A stretch of DNA of 64,000 nucleotides, from NCBI RefSeq assembly GCF_900106805.1, contig NZ_FNNP01000001.1:1240001-1304000 (forward strand), in the 5' to 3' direction. Numbering within the stretch: position 1 is the first letter of the stretch; the number at the start of each line of letters is the position of its first letter. Positions 25,459-35,441 of the stretch are shown here, piece by piece. The notes under the pieces are model-generated. The model was not told the origin of the DNA. It worked only from the letters and a program-made list of their open reading frames with translations, and ran no database searches. The position numbers and the translations under genes are program-made. This stretch comes from Ruegeria halocynthiae (GTDB lineage Bacteria > Pseudomonadota > Alphaproteobacteria > Rhodobacterales > Rhodobacteraceae).

Positions 25459-27652
25459 TTTCACTCTGAGCAAAGACGCAGACGGCGTTGCCTTCATCAC
25501 CTGGGACGCCCAGGCCAAATCCATGAACGTTCTGACCCGCGAGGCCTTTCAAGAGGTCAGCCAACTGGTCGATCAGGCCCTGTCGGATGATGAGATCAAG
25601 GGCATCGTCATCACCAGCGGCAAAGAAGGTTCATTCGCCGGCGGCATGGACCTCGGCACTCTTGCCACGATCCGTCAGGAAGCCGGTGACGAGCCAGCAC
25701 AAGCGCTGTTCGACTTTGTTATGGAAGGCCACCACATCCTGCGTAAACTGGAACTGGCGGGCATGGACCCCAAGTCCAAGAAGGGCGGCAAGCCGGTGGC
25801 TTGTGCCATCAATGGCACCTGCGCCGGGATCGGAACCGAGATAGCTCTGGCCTGTCACCACCGGGTCATGACCAATAACCCGAAATCCAAGATCGGTCTG
25901 CCAGAGATCATGCTGGGCATCTTCCCCGGAGGTGGCGGCACCATGCGTTACAGCCGTATGGTTGGTGCGATGGCCGCCGCTCCGGTCTTGTTGGAAGGCA
26001 AGATGATGGACCCGGCCAAGGCCAAGGGTGCACAACTGATCGACGCAGTGTCAGACGATCCAGTCGCTGCGGCCAAAGAGTGGGTTCTGAACGCCAAGGA
26101 TGCCGATTTGGTCAAGCCATGGGACGCGAAGGGCTACAAGATGCCCGGTGGTGCGCCCTACCACCCCGCTGGTTTCATGACCTTCGTTGGCGCCAACGCC
26201 ATGGTGAATGGCAAGACCCAAGGCGCCTTCCCGGCGGCTAAGGCCCTGCTGAGTTCGATCTACGAAGGTGCATTGGTCGACTTCGACACCGCGCTGAAGA
26301 TCGAGGCGCGCTGGTTCACCAATGTGCTGATGAACCCATCCTCGTCAGCGATGATCCGGTCGCTGTTCCTGAACAAGGAAGCGCTGGAGAAAGGCGCTGT
26401 GCGACCCAAGGATGTGCCCGATCAACGGGTCAAGAAGATCGGCGTTCTGGGTGCGGGCATGATGGGGGCCGGTATTGCACTGGTGTCGGCTCAGGCAGGT
26501 ATGGAAGTTGTGCTGATCGACCGTGATCAGGATGCTGCCGACAAGGGCAAAGCCTATTCCGAGGCCTATCTGGACAAGGGCATCAAGCGCGGCAAGGTCA
26601 CGGCTGAGAAAAAAGAAACCATGCTGGGCCAGATCACGGCTACCCCCGACCTAGAGCACCTCAAAGGCTGCGATCTGATCATCGAGGCCGTGTTCGAAGA
26701 TCCTGGCGTAAAGGCCGAAATGACCAAGAAGGTCGAGGCGATTATCCCTGAGGATTGCATCTTTGCCTCAAACACCTCGACCTTGCCGATCTCGGATCTG
26801 GCCAAGGCGAGCGTTCGTCCGGATCAGTTTATCGGCATCCACTTCTTTTCACCTGTTGAGAAGATGTTCCTGGTCGAGATCATCAAGGGCCGCGAAACCG
26901 GGGACCGTGCGGTCGCCAAGGCGCTGGACTATGTACGCCAGATCCGCAAAACGCCGATCGTGGTCAACGATGCCCGCTTCTTCTACGCCAACCGCTGCAT
27001 CATTCCTTACATCAACGAAGGTGTCCGAATGATCGCCGAAGGCGTCAGCCCTGTGCTGATCGACAACGCGGCGCGTCAGCTGGGCTTCCCGGTGGGGCCG
27101 ATCCAGCTGACCGATGAGACCTCGATCGATCTGGGTGCCAAGATCGCACGGGCCACCAAGGCGGCTATGGGCGATGCTTATCCGGAAAGCCCCTCGGACG
27201 ATCTGATTTTCTGGATGGAGGAACAGGGCCGTCTGGGTCGCAAGGTCAATGCAGGGTTCTTCGACTATGACGAAAAGGGCAAGCGCACAGAGTACTGGAA
27301 AGGCCTGCAAGTAAAATACCCTCATGCCGCAAACCAGCCCGATCTGATCGAAGTGCAGGAACGTCTGATGTTCGCGCAGGTTCTGGAAGCGGTCCGTGCG
27401 TTGGAAGAGAGCGTTCTGGAAGATATCCGCGAAGGCGATGTTGGCGCTATTCTAGGCTGGGGCTTTGCGCCCTGGTCCGGTGGCCCGCTCAGCTGGCTGG
27501 ACATCATCGGCACGCCCTACGCTGCCGAGCGTTGCGATCAACTGGCCGAGGCGTACGGTGAGCGCTTCACCTGCCCTCCGCTGCTGCGCGAGATGGCTGA
27601 AAAAGGTCAGAGCTTCTATGGCCGCTTCAACCCCGAAACCCGGGCTGCCTGA
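25451..27652 (+). CDS. fadJ: Multifunctional enoyl-CoA hydratase / 3-hydroxyacyl-CoA dehydrogenase
   Basis: About 733 aa from ATG 25451, with GGAG 6 bases ahead. The N-terminal crotonase domain (about 1-200) has GSFAGGMDLG and PEIMLGIFPGGGGTMRYSR, bearing the oxyanion-hole glycines and a Glu. The NAD-binding domain starts KIGVLGAGMMGAGIALVSAQAG (about 326-347), with FASNTSTLPIS and IGIHFFSPVEKM around the catalytic His. C-terminal 3HCDH domains end near 700. It carries out hydration and NAD-linked oxidation of enoyl-CoA. Last gene before a strong terminator. Confidence 0.95.
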   Translation: MTDFTLSKDADGVAFITWDAQAKSMNVLTREAFQEVSQLVDQALSDDEIKGIVITSGKEGSFAGGMDLGTLATIRQEAGDEPAQALFDFVMEGHHILRKLELAGMDPKSKKGGKPVACAINGTCAGIGTEIALACHHRVMTNNPKSKIGLPEIMLGIFPGGGGTMRYSRMVGAMAAAPVLLEGKMMDPAKAKGAQLIDAVSDDPVAAAKEWVLNAKDADLVKPWDAKGYKMPGGAPYHPAGFMTFVGANAMVNGKTQGAFPAAKALLSSIYEGALVDFDTALKIEARWFTNVLMNPSSSAMIRSLFLNKEALEKGAVRPKDVPDQRVKKIGVLGAGMMGAGIALVSAQAGMEVVLIDRDQDAADKGKAYSEAYLDKGIKRGKVTAEKKETMLGQITATPDLEHLKGCDLIIEAVFEDPGVKAEMTKKVEAIIPEDCIFASNTSTLPISDLAKASVRPDQFIGIHFFSPVEKMFLVEIIKGRETGDRAVAKALDYVRQIRKTPIVVNDARFFYANRCIIPYINEGVRMIAEGVSPVLIDNAARQLGFPVGPIQLTDETSIDLGAKIARATKAAMGDAYPESPSDDLIFWMEEQGRLGRKVNAGFFDYDEKGKRTEYWKGLQVKYPHAANQPDLIEVQERLMFAQVLEAVRALEESVLEDIREGDVGAILGWGFAPWSGGPLSWLDIIGTPYAAERCDQLAEAYGERFTCPPLLREMAEKGQSFYGRFNPETRAA

Positions 27653-27661
27653 CCAAGTGAT

Positions 27662-27694
27662 GCGGGCGCATGTCACTATGCGCCCGCGCCTTTC
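27662..27694 (+). terminator. Intrinsic terminator of the beta-oxidation operon
   Basis: GCGGGCGCAT (27662-27671) pairs with ATGCGCCCGC (27678-27687) around a GTCACT loop, followed by GCCTTTCT. A 10-bp GC-rich stem 10 bases after the fadJ stop; the opposing Hint gene ends at 27706, so it may serve both. Confidence 0.75.
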
Positions 27695-27705
27695 TCACAA
27701 CAGTT

Positions 27706-28482
27706 TCATTGCGACTTCCATTCTGGCCGCAGAAACAGTGCAGGCACATCGGGCCGCCCCGGCCGCCCCGGTCGGCGTATCCCCATGGAGGGACGGATCG
27801 GAAAAATAGGCTCTTGCGACATAGGTGCGGGCAGCGCTGCCAATGGGTTTGCCAAAGCCGAGATATCACCTCTATTCTCAACGGCTTCGATCAGAAGGTC
27901 AGCATGTTCGTCGTCGGCGACTTCATACCGCACGCGATTTCGAACAGGCGCGGCGCTCATGCGGCCGGACGCGCAATACGCCTGAAACCCTCCTTCGATG
28001 AACACCAGCTCATCCTGATCAAAAAACAACGATGTTACATCAAATGACTGCGCTGGCGTATCGGATTTCAGACGCCCTACGCCACTCAACAATCGGGCGG
28101 GAATGACCGAAATACCCTCGATACCGACGGCGAGTTTGCCCTGATCCAAAGCCACCCCCTGTTCCGGCATCAACCAGACGGGCCGTCCGTTATAGGCGGC
28201 GCGGGATGGAACAAGAACTGGCAGATGTTCGGATCGGCGCTCGTCTCCGGGTACAACAATCCGATCAACGCTGACGCGTCTCAACTCTTGAAATCCATGG
28301 TCCAACGTCCGTACCAGATCACCTGCGACCAATCTTTCCACCCGCTTCCAGCCACCGGTCGTGGAAACCTTGGTTCCGTGCAGCAATCCCCCACGGCGTG
28401 CTGATGCCGCCTTTCCTGCAAAGGCCTGCGGGCCTTTGACATCTCGTTTCGAATACCCCGAAACACTCACTAACTCTAACAC
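27706..28482 (-). CDS. Hint (Hedgehog/intein-like) domain protein lacking the catalytic Cys
   Basis: 258 aa from GTG 28482. About residues 32-180 follow the Hint_2 pattern common in Rhodobacteraceae: HGTKVSTTGGWKRVERLVAGDLVRTLDHG matches the usual CFxxGTxIxTxxGxxxVExLxxGDxVxTxDxG. At the position of the invariant Cys there is Gly32 (sequence GGLLHGT), so canonical N-S acyl shift self-cleavage is not expected. A VLVPSRAAYNGRPVW segment follows (the usual region is S-HR--). The C-terminus is Pro/Arg-rich and low in complexity. No signal peptide is seen. It may be a degenerate relic or a binding-only domain. Confidence 0.72.
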   Translation of the reverse strand: MLELVSVSGYSKRDVKGPQAFAGKAASARRGGLLHGTKVSTTGGWKRVERLVAGDLVRTLDHGFQELRRVSVDRIVVPGDERRSEHLPVLVPSRAAYNGRPVWLMPEQGVALDQGKLAVGIEGISVIPARLLSGVGRLKSDTPAQSFDVTSLFFDQDELVFIEGGFQAYCASGRMSAAPVRNRVRYEVADDEHADLLIEAVENRGDISALANPLAALPAPMSQEPIFPIRPSMGIRRPGRPGRPDVPALFLRPEWKSQ

Positions 28483-28717
28483 GTGCCTTCCCCCCTGTTG
28501 GCACCTTCAAATAGCTCAGATAAATTGCTCAGAAGGTCCAAACTAATGTGCCCCATCGGGACTTAGTTTTGCCACATTTAGGACTAATTTGAGCCTGCTT
28601 TGCCTTAATATCTAGCCGATATGTAAACAAACTGGCGCTCAGAGATGGCTTTAGGTGCGGCGCGGAAACGATAAGAGTACAACAGACGGCAGACTGGCTG
28701 CGAATCTGCACTTGCGG

Positions 28718-29656
28718 TCACCGGGCCTCATATGACGTCGAAGATATCCGGCTTTCCCGCGACCCCAGCAACACCCCAGCAAAGGCGATCATTCCGATGC
28801 CAATCACCTGCATCTGACCGATCGACTGTCCAAATGCCACCCAGGCAAAAAGTGGACCAAAGATCATAACCGAATACTCGAAGACGGCGACGTAAGAGGG
28901 CTCTCCCAATTGATAGGCTTTGATCAGCATGAAGACGGCAACCGTCGAACCCACGGCCTGAACGACAATCCAGGGCAACACCTCGTGCATCGGCCATACC
29001 CAACCCCGCATGGCAAACCCATCCGCCCCGGCAGGCCCCCCAACAGGCACCAAGGCCAGCCAGATCAATCCCACCGCGCCCGCAAGCCCAAGTGTCACGA
29101 CCAACGCTGCCAGCAGCGCAACCGTACTTTCATTCGCGCACTGTGTCCGTGTCACAATCGCGCCGAGCGCATAAAAGAATCCGCCTGCAACCGGCAGCAG
29201 CGTCTTGACTTCAAATGAGGTCGGATCCGGTTGCAAAACGCACAGAATTCCGGAGAACCCCAATACAACCGCCACAATCCTCCAAGGACCGATCCGCTGC
29301 TTCAACAACAATACCGAGATCAGCAGTACAAAGATCGGCGATGTAAACAATCCCGCCAATGCCTGCGCAATGGGCATCAACGCCAGTGCGCTGAAATAGA
29401 AAAGCATCGACATCGTGATCAATACGCTTCGCAACGCAACAATGCCGTATCGACGCGGCCTTAGCGTTCCCAGACCGAGCAGGGAAAGCAAAACGATCAG
29501 CGGCAGCATCAGCAAAGAGCGGCTCAGGTGAAATTGCCAGAGCCCGATGCCCTCGGCCAACCGGATCACAAAATTGTCGATCACACCAATAATGGCCATC
29601 GACGCAACCATCAGCATAGACGCCGCTACCAAATGGGTTGGTTGTGTTGATTGCAT
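28718..29656 (-). CDS. EamA/DMT-family transporter
   Basis: About 312 aa from ATG 29656 (MQSTQPTHLV), behind a purine-rich GAGGCGGGG. Ten hydrophobic helices in two five-helix repeats, beginning ASMLMVASMAIIGVIDNFVI and with SALALMPIAQALAGLFTSPI and GEPSYVAVFEYSVMIFGPLF, the second-half landmark of EamA drug/metabolite transporters. Substrate unknown. The 235 bases between it and the Hint gene (28483-28717) are fairly AT-rich; I see nothing there beyond a probable promoter. Confidence 0.88.
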   Translation of the reverse strand: MQSTQPTHLVAASMLMVASMAIIGVIDNFVIRLAEGIGLWQFHLSRSLLMLPLIVLLSLLGLGTLRPRRYGIVALRSVLITMSMLFYFSALALMPIAQALAGLFTSPIFVLLISVLLLKQRIGPWRIVAVVLGFSGILCVLQPDPTSFEVKTLLPVAGGFFYALGAIVTRTQCANESTVALLAALVVTLGLAGAVGLIWLALVPVGGPAGADGFAMRGWVWPMHEVLPWIVVQAVGSTVAVFMLIKAYQLGEPSYVAVFEYSVMIFGPLFAWVAFGQSIGQMQVIGIGMIAFAGVLLGSRESRISSTSYEAR

Positions 29657-29804
29657 CCCCGCCTCTGCCTTCGGACTGTCAGTGTTGACCTGAACTCTGC
29701 CCGGCACAGTCAGCACAATTCACAATCTATGCGCAACAAGTTTGCGCCGCTGGTTTTTGCCATGCTAAGCTTGGTGCAAAATAATACTCGAGCAGCATTA
29801 CCTG

Positions 29805-30818
29805 ATGACCGCACTCAAACAGTACCAGCGGATCGAAGCCACCGGTCTGTGGCGCCCCTCACCCGATGAACAACGGCGTGAGGTTGTGGTGTCGATTGGA
29901 GAAGCCACTCTGACGATCTCGGATTTCAATGACAGTGCGCTTACCCATTGGTCGCTGGCCGCACTCGAGCGGCAGAACCCCGGCACCTATCCCGCGGTAT
30001 TCAATCCCGATGGTGATCCAGGCGAAACGCTTGAGCTTGCGAAATCCGAATCCACGATGATTGAGGCTATTGACCGCCTCCAACGCGCCATCGACCGGGC
30101 CAGACCACATCCTGGGCGGCTGCGCTGGCTCAGCGTCGCCGGGGTCGTGCTGGCGGTTCTTGCCGTCCTGCTGTTCTGGCTGCCCGCTGCGTTGCAGCGT
30201 CACGTAATTGCCGTGGTGCCCGAGATCAAACGGCAGGAAATTGGCGATACAATCCTGCAGCGGATTGAACGGGTGTCTGGCAAGGCCTGTTCTTCGCCAG
30301 ACGCACAAGAGTCACTGGACCAGCTGGCCAAGAGAACGGGCGTGCGGCAAATCATGATTCTGCCCGCAGGGCTACCTGACAGTCTGAGTCTGCCGGGCGG
30401 GACCGTTTTGTTGAATCGCGCTCTGGTCGAAGATCATGAAGACCCTGCAGTTGCCGCAGGTTATGTGATCGCCGCACGCGCACGGGCAGTGCAAAAAAAA
30501 CCGTTGGATGATCTGCTTGACCGCACCGGGCCAACCGCCGCATTTCGGCTGCTGACTACGGGCGAATTGACGCCCGAGATCGTAGACGCCTACACCGAAG
30601 AAGTTCTGTCCCAGCCTCGTCCAGAAATTGCTGACAACGATCTGTTGGCCATTTTTGCTCAGGCGGCCCTGCCCTCGACCCCCTACGCATATGCGCGTGA
30701 CATCACGGGTGAGACTGTACTGGGTCTGATTGAGGCTGATCCAATGGCAGGGCGCACTCTTGAACAGGTATTGCCGGACCGCGATTGGGTCCGGCTGCAG
30801 AACATCTGCGGACAATAG
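29805..30818 (+). CDS. Membrane protein resembling an M48 peptidase without its zinc motif
   Basis: 337 aa. A soluble N-terminal domain (1-100), one transmembrane span (about 106-128, LSVAGVVLAVLAVLLFWLP), then a periplasmic domain. LPGGTVLLNRALVEDHEDPAVAAGYVIAARARA (about 194-226) aligns by eye with the M48 pattern LPGG...vtrgLl...dpdElAaVlaHEiaH, but the place of HExxH reads YVIAARARA, so no zinc site remains. Upstream GKACSSPDAQESLDQLAKR also resembles the M48 lead-in. A pseudo-peptidase is the best reading; an unrelated fold is possible. Its stop lies 3 bases from the convergent upp stop. Confidence 0.6.
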   Translation: MTALKQYQRIEATGLWRPSPDEQRREVVVSIGEATLTISDFNDSALTHWSLAALERQNPGTYPAVFNPDGDPGETLELAKSESTMIEAIDRLQRAIDRARPHPGRLRWLSVAGVVLAVLAVLLFWLPAALQRHVIAVVPEIKRQEIGDTILQRIERVSGKACSSPDAQESLDQLAKRTGVRQIMILPAGLPDSLSLPGGTVLLNRALVEDHEDPAVAAGYVIAARARAVQKKPLDDLLDRTGPTAAFRLLTTGELTPEIVDAYTEEVLSQPRPEIADNDLLAIFAQAALPSTPYAYARDITGETVLGLIEADPMAGRTLEQVLPDRDWVRLQNICGQ

Positions 30819-30821
30819 CGC

Positions 30822-31454
30822 CTATTTGGTTCCGAACATCCGGTCCCCGGCATCACCGAGCCCGGGCATGATGTAGCCCTTGGAATTCAGCTCACGATCC
30901 AGCGCCGCTGTGACGATTTTAACATCGGGATGCGCTTCTTTCATCCGAGCCACACCTTCGGGGGCGGCCAGCAGGCAGAGAAAGCGGATATCGGTGGCGC
31001 CCTGCTCTTTCAGCAAATCGATTGCCGCGGCCGAGCTGTTGCCGGTGGCCAGCATCGGGTCAACGGCGATGACCAGTCGATCCTTCAACCCTTCGGGCGC
31101 TTTAAAGTAATACTGGACGGGTTTCAGTGTTTCTTCGTCACGGTAGAGCCCGACAAAGCCAACTCGGGCCGAAGGGATCAGTTCCAGAACCCCATCCAGC
31201 ATCCCGTTCCCCGCCCGCAGGATCGACACCAGCGCCAGTTTCTTGCCTGCCAGAATCGGCGCATCCATCTCTTCCATCGGGGTTTCGATGTGGCGGGTGG
31301 TCAGTTTTAGCTCACGCGTGACCTCATAGGCCAGCAACAGCGTGATTTCGCGCAGCAACTGCCGAAATACTGCGGTCGAGGTACCCTTGTCCCGCATGAG
31401 CGTCAGTTTGTGTTGCACCAGGGGGTGGTCGACGACGGTCAGGTGATCGCTCAT
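30822..31454 (-). CDS. upp: Uracil phosphoribosyltransferase
   Basis: 210 aa. Makes UMP from uracil and PRPP. Landmarks: [16 protein letters not shown] at the N-terminus, the PRPP loop [23 protein letters not shown] (about 128-150) and the C-terminal uracil site [17 protein letters not shown]. Final gene of the cdd-deoA-deoB-add-upp operon, starting with a 4-base overlap of add. Confidence 0.97.
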   Translation of the reverse strand: MSDHLTVVDHPLVQHKLTLMRDKGTSTAVFRQLLREITLLLAYEVTRELKLTTRHIETPMEEMDAPILAGKKLALVSILRAGNGMLDGVLELIPSARVGFVGLYRDEETLKPVQYYFKAPEGLKDRLVIAVDPMLATGNSSAAAIDLLKEQGATDIRFLCLLAAPEGVARMKEAHPDVKIVTAALDRELNSKGYIMPGLGDAGDRMFGTK

Positions 31455-32437
31455 GATGTCTCCAGTCTTTTCTTAACCCGCGCGCGGGTCTCTTCATCGC
31501 AAAAGGCCGCGTTCAGGGCCGTTTCATTCAAGGCTGCAAAGTCTTCAGCCTGCCAGCCAAATGCTGAACTCAGCATCTCATATTCCCGCCGCATCGTGGT
31601 ATGGAAAAACGGCGGATCGTCGGTAGAAACGGTGACCTTAACGCCGGCATCGCGCAACTTCGCTATCGGATGAGCCGCGAAATCAGGAAACAGGCCCAGA
31701 ACCACGTTCGAGCCCGGACAGACCTCAAGCGTGATGCCCCGGTCGACCAACTCGTGCACAAGGTCCAGATCTTCGATGGCACGGACACCATGGCCCAAAC
31801 GTTCGACCCCAAGATCACGGATAGCATCCCGTACACTTTCGGGGCCGCCGAACTCGCCGGCATGTGTGGTCAACTGCAACCCGGCCTCGCGCGCGCATTC
31901 AAAGGCCCATTTAAAGTCGCCCTGCTTTCCCATGGATTCGTTGCCACCCATGCCGAACCCGGTAATCCAGTCACCGGCGGTTTCAGCCGCGCAATAGGCA
32001 CTGCGCTTGGCTTGCTCTGGGCCAAAATGGCGCACACATGTGACGACACCGCGTAAAGTGATTCCAAATTTGCGCTCGGCCTCGTCAGCGGCATCCTGAA
32101 TGGCGGTCAGATAGTCTTTCCATGCGTGCAGATCGCCTCCACCGCAGAAATCGGGACTCAGGAAAGTTTCAGAATACACCACTCCGTTCGCGGCACTCTC
32201 CTCCAGAATGGCCAATGTCAGGCGACGGAAATCTTCTGGGGTCTTCAACACCTCGCAAGCGGTCTCGTACACGCTGAGAAAGTGGGCGAAGTCGCGGAAA
32301 TCGTAAGAACCGTCAGGCTTGAATATCCCGCTCAGATCCACGCGCTTCTCATGAGCCAACTGACGTATGAAAGCAGGTGGAGCTGCGCCTTCGTGGTGCA
32401 AATGCAGTTCAATCTTGGGGAGGTCGGCGACGCTCAT
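31451..32437 (-). CDS. add: Adenosine deaminase
   Basis: 328 aa zinc amidohydrolase converting adenosine to inosine. ELHLHHEGA (about 11-19) carries the HxH metal pair, [12 protein letters not shown] the third His and catalytic Glu, [12 protein letters not shown] the catalytic His, and [11 protein letters not shown] the Asp pair. The second His of the usual HVHLDG-type motif is shifted to an HLHH form, still consistent with metal binding. ATGA overlaps with both deoB and upp. Confidence 0.95.
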   Translation of the reverse strand: MSVADLPKIELHLHHEGAAPPAFIRQLAHEKRVDLSGIFKPDGSYDFRDFAHFLSVYETACEVLKTPEDFRRLTLAILEESAANGVVYSETFLSPDFCGGGDLHAWKDYLTAIQDAADEAERKFGITLRGVVTCVRHFGPEQAKRSAYCAAETAGDWITGFGMGGNESMGKQGDFKWAFECAREAGLQLTTHAGEFGGPESVRDAIRDLGVERLGHGVRAIEDLDLVHELVDRGITLEVCPGSNVVLGLFPDFAAHPIAKLRDAGVKVTVSTDDPPFFHTTMRREYEMLSSAFGWQAEDFAALNETALNAAFCDEETRARVKKRLETS

Positions 32438-33645
32438 AGAAAAGTCCTTCCCGGCCCCTGCGCCGGTATATTCAAATAGTGGGCGATGCTGGCGGCGATA
32501 TCGGCAAATTCTACGCGACCAATCTCACCTGAACCTTGTCCTGCGATCAGTACAGGGGCTTGTTCACGCGTGTGATCGGTACCGCTCCAGCTTGGGTCGT
32601 TGCCATGGTCTGCGGTGAACAGCATCAGATCATCGGGGCGCATTTTTTGAAGGATAGCGCCGATCTCGTGATCAAACCATTCCAAGGCTCGGGCATAGCC
32701 GCTGATATCGCGGCGGTGACCATACAGGCTGTCAAATTCGACGAAATTTGCAAAGGTCAAACTGCCGTCCTCCGACTCGTCAACTAGATCGGACAGGTGG
32801 AGCACCAACTCCGCATCAGAGCCTTTTCTTAGCGTATCGATTCCCTGCATCGAGAATATGTCGCCAATCTTTCCAACCGCGTGCACTGGACGCCCGGCAT
32901 CCTGTGCCCAATTGGTCAGTACCGGTGCTGGTGGCAGAATAGCGAAATCCTTGCGGTTGGTGGTGCGAGTAAACCCGAGTTCCGGCGTACCCACAAACGG
33001 CCGGGCAATGACCCGACCCACCTTCATCTTGTGCAGGCGTGGCGCTAGGGCGCGACACATCTCCAGCAGCCGATCGAGCCCAAAGCTCTCTTCATGCGCG
33101 GCAATCTGGAACACGCTGTCGGCAGAGGTATAGCAGATCGGCCAGCCGCTCCGCATATGCTCCTCTCCCAGATCAGCGATGATCGTTGTGCCAGAAGCGT
33201 GGCAGTTGCCCAATATTCGGTCAGTCCCGGCCGCTTCGGCGGCAACTGAACTAAGCTCTGCAGAAAAAGCAGGCGTCGTATCCGGAAAGTAATGCCAATC
33301 CCATGGCACCGGCAATCCAGCCAGCTCCCAGTGGCCGGACGGCGTATCCTTGCCTAGCGAATGCTCGCGCGCGCAGCCCCAGCGGCCCGTTGGCGCGGCC
33401 TCCAGCCCCGGCGTTGTTGCGCCCGAGGCCAGACGCGTCGCAGCGCCCAACCCCAATGCGTCCAGATTGGGCAAATGCAACGGACCCGAGCGTCCCTCTT
33501 CTGCGCGTCCGTTGGCACAGGCCTGCGCAATATGGGCCACGGTGTTCGCACCGGTATCGGGTTTGGTTCCGTTGTAGAACTGATCGGCATCCGGTGCACC
33601 GCCGATACCAACCGAATCCATAACAACAAGAAAAGCGCGGGTCAT
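32434..33645 (-). CDS. deoB: Phosphopentomutase
   Basis: 403 aa alkaline-phosphatase-superfamily enzyme interconverting (deoxy)ribose 1- and 5-phosphate. VMDSVGIGGAPDA (about 8-20) holds the first metal Asp, GKDTPSGHWELAG the phosphothreonine region, and MLFTADHGNDPSWSGTDHTRE (about 337-357) the remaining metal ligands. Overlaps deoA and add by 4 bases each. Confidence 0.97.
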   Translation of the reverse strand: MTRAFLVVMDSVGIGGAPDADQFYNGTKPDTGANTVAHIAQACANGRAEEGRSGPLHLPNLDALGLGAATRLASGATTPGLEAAPTGRWGCAREHSLGKDTPSGHWELAGLPVPWDWHYFPDTTPAFSAELSSVAAEAAGTDRILGNCHASGTTIIADLGEEHMRSGWPICYTSADSVFQIAAHEESFGLDRLLEMCRALAPRLHKMKVGRVIARPFVGTPELGFTRTTNRKDFAILPPAPVLTNWAQDAGRPVHAVGKIGDIFSMQGIDTLRKGSDAELVLHLSDLVDESEDGSLTFANFVEFDSLYGHRRDISGYARALEWFDHEIGAILQKMRPDDLMLFTADHGNDPSWSGTDHTREQAPVLIAGQGSGEIGRVEFADIAASIAHYLNIPAQGPGRTFL

Positions 33646-34961
33646 ACGCTGATCCTTTCATGGATTTGGGGCGGCACTTCAACCGGTTTGTCGCTAAGGG
33701 TTATGGCGCCCAGAACTGCAGCAGCGGCCTGTTGCGCTGCATCTTCTCGCCCTGCGTGGACAACCGCCAACGGAGAACCATTCGAAACCTTATCACCAAG
33801 TCTCAGGATGTCCGAAATACCAACAGCCGGATCAATTTCGTCACTTTCAACCTGACGTCCGCCGCCAAGAGCAACAACCGCCAGGCCCAGAGCCTCTCCA
33901 TCGATGGCGGCAACGTATCCAGTCTGAGGTGCTTGTACCTCTTGGATCACGTTGGCCTCAGGCAGGAACCGCGCCCATGTGTCGACAAAGTGTACCGGCC
34001 CACCCACAGCGGCCATCATGCGGCCGAACCGATCGGCAGCGCGGCCATCGCGGATCACTTCGGCTATTTTCACCTTGCCCTCATCAGTCGTTGCGTACAT
34101 TCCGGCATCCGCCATCAGAACGCCACCCAATTCGGCCGAGATTTCCGCCAATGCCGAATCCTGACCACTGGTCAGTGCTTTCATCACCTCGGCCACTTCC
34201 AGAGCATTGCCCAGCGCCGAGGCCAGTGGCTGGCTCATATCCGTTATCACAGCGGATGTCCGGCACCCTGCAGTGTTCGCAGTCTCGGTCAGCGCCTGCG
34301 CTAGCCTGCGCGCATCGTCGAGCGATTTCATGAACGCGCCGCTACCGGTTTTGACGTCCAGAACCAGCGCATCCGGACTTGCCGCCAGCTTCTTGGACAG
34401 GATCGACGCGGTAATCAGATCGAGGCTTTCGACCGTCGCCGTCACATCGCGAATCGCATACAGTCGTTTGTCCGCCGGCGCGATCTGACCTGTCGCACCG
34501 ACAATGGCGGCTCCGGTTTCCTTCAGCACCTGCGCCAACCGAGCCTGCCCGATCTGGGTCGTCACACCCGGTATCGCCTCAAGCTTGTCGAGCGTACCTC
34601 CGGTATGGCCCAGACCACGCCCCGAGATCATCGGCACAAAAGCTCCGCATTCCGCCAACGCAGGCGCCAGCAGCAGACTGACGCAATCACCGACCCCACC
34701 GGTCGAATGCTTGTCGATTACCGGCCCATCCAGATCCCAGGTCAAAACCTCTCCGCTGTCGCGCATGGCGACGGTCAGATCAGCCCGCCCCTGCGCGTTC
34801 AGACCACCCATGCAGACGGCCATGGCAAAGGCACCTGCCTGCGCGTCACTGACGCCGCCATCGGCCAGACCTTGCGCGAACCAGTTCAGTTCTTCGCTCT
34901 TGGGAACCTCCTGACGGCGAAGCTTGGCAATGATCGAGCGTGCATCCATTGGGTCAGACAT
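33642..34961 (-). CDS. deoA: Thymidine phosphorylase
   Basis: 439 aa from ATG 34961 (MSDPMDARS), overlapping the end of cdd by 8 bases; the upstream open frame lies inside cdd and was not used. Splits thymidine to thymine and deoxyribose 1-phosphate. Landmarks: DKHSTGGVGDCVSLLLAP (phosphate loop), MISGRGLGHTGGTLDKLEAIPG (family signature), VKTGSGAFM. Confidence 0.96.
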   Translation of the reverse strand: MSDPMDARSIIAKLRRQEVPKSEELNWFAQGLADGGVSDAQAGAFAMAVCMGGLNAQGRADLTVAMRDSGEVLTWDLDGPVIDKHSTGGVGDCVSLLLAPALAECGAFVPMISGRGLGHTGGTLDKLEAIPGVTTQIGQARLAQVLKETGAAIVGATGQIAPADKRLYAIRDVTATVESLDLITASILSKKLAASPDALVLDVKTGSGAFMKSLDDARRLAQALTETANTAGCRTSAVITDMSQPLASALGNALEVAEVMKALTSGQDSALAEISAELGGVLMADAGMYATTDEGKVKIAEVIRDGRAADRFGRMMAAVGGPVHFVDTWARFLPEANVIQEVQAPQTGYVAAIDGEALGLAVVALGGGRQVESDEIDPAVGISDILRLGDKVSNGSPLAVVHAGREDAAQQAAAAVLGAITLSDKPVEVPPQIHERISV

Positions 34962-35346
34962 CCTCCATATGCGATGCATCAAATGCACCGGGCAGAAGAT
35001 CGGCAATCGTGGTTCTGGTTTCCAGACCATCCACTGTCGCCATAGTGACAACCACTTCGCCCTTGCCGAACTCGGCCAGTTTCTGTCGGCACCCGCCACA
35101 CGGGGGCACCGGTTGCGGGCTGCTGGCGACCACGTAGACTTCGGTCAATTCCTTTTCTCCGGCAGCGACCATCGCCGCGATCGCTCCGGCTTCGGCGCAG
35201 GTGCCTTCGGGATAAGCAACGTTTTCGACATTGCATCCGCTATAGACCACGCCCGCCACCGACCGGATCGCCGCCCCAACCTTGAAATTAGAATACGGCG
35301 CGTGGGCATTTTCCCGTACGGCCAAAGCTGCATCTTTCAAAGACAT
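34954..35346 (-). CDS. cdd: Cytidine deaminase
   Basis: 130 aa from ATG 35346 with GGGA 6 bases ahead (a TTG 12 bases upstream is possible but less likely). Zinc site: the first Cys and catalytic Glu in GTCAEAGAI (about 50-56) and PCGGCRQ (about 82-88). APYSNFKVGAA is the substrate-contact block. First gene of the nucleoside salvage operon; its promoter should lie in 35347-35441, where I see no clear operator. Confidence 0.95.
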   Translation of the reverse strand: MSLKDAALAVRENAHAPYSNFKVGAAIRSVAGVVYSGCNVENVAYPEGTCAEAGAIAAMVAAGEKELTEVYVVASSPQPVPPCGGCRQKLAEFGKGEVVVTMATVDGLETRTTIADLLPGAFDASHMEDV

Positions 35347-35441
35347 GGCGATTCCCAATTTTTGATCATCTGGTCAGAATACAATACACTAATGGAAAGC
35401 GCCTGAGGATTTGAAGCCCCACAACGTCTTTAACTGGACTC

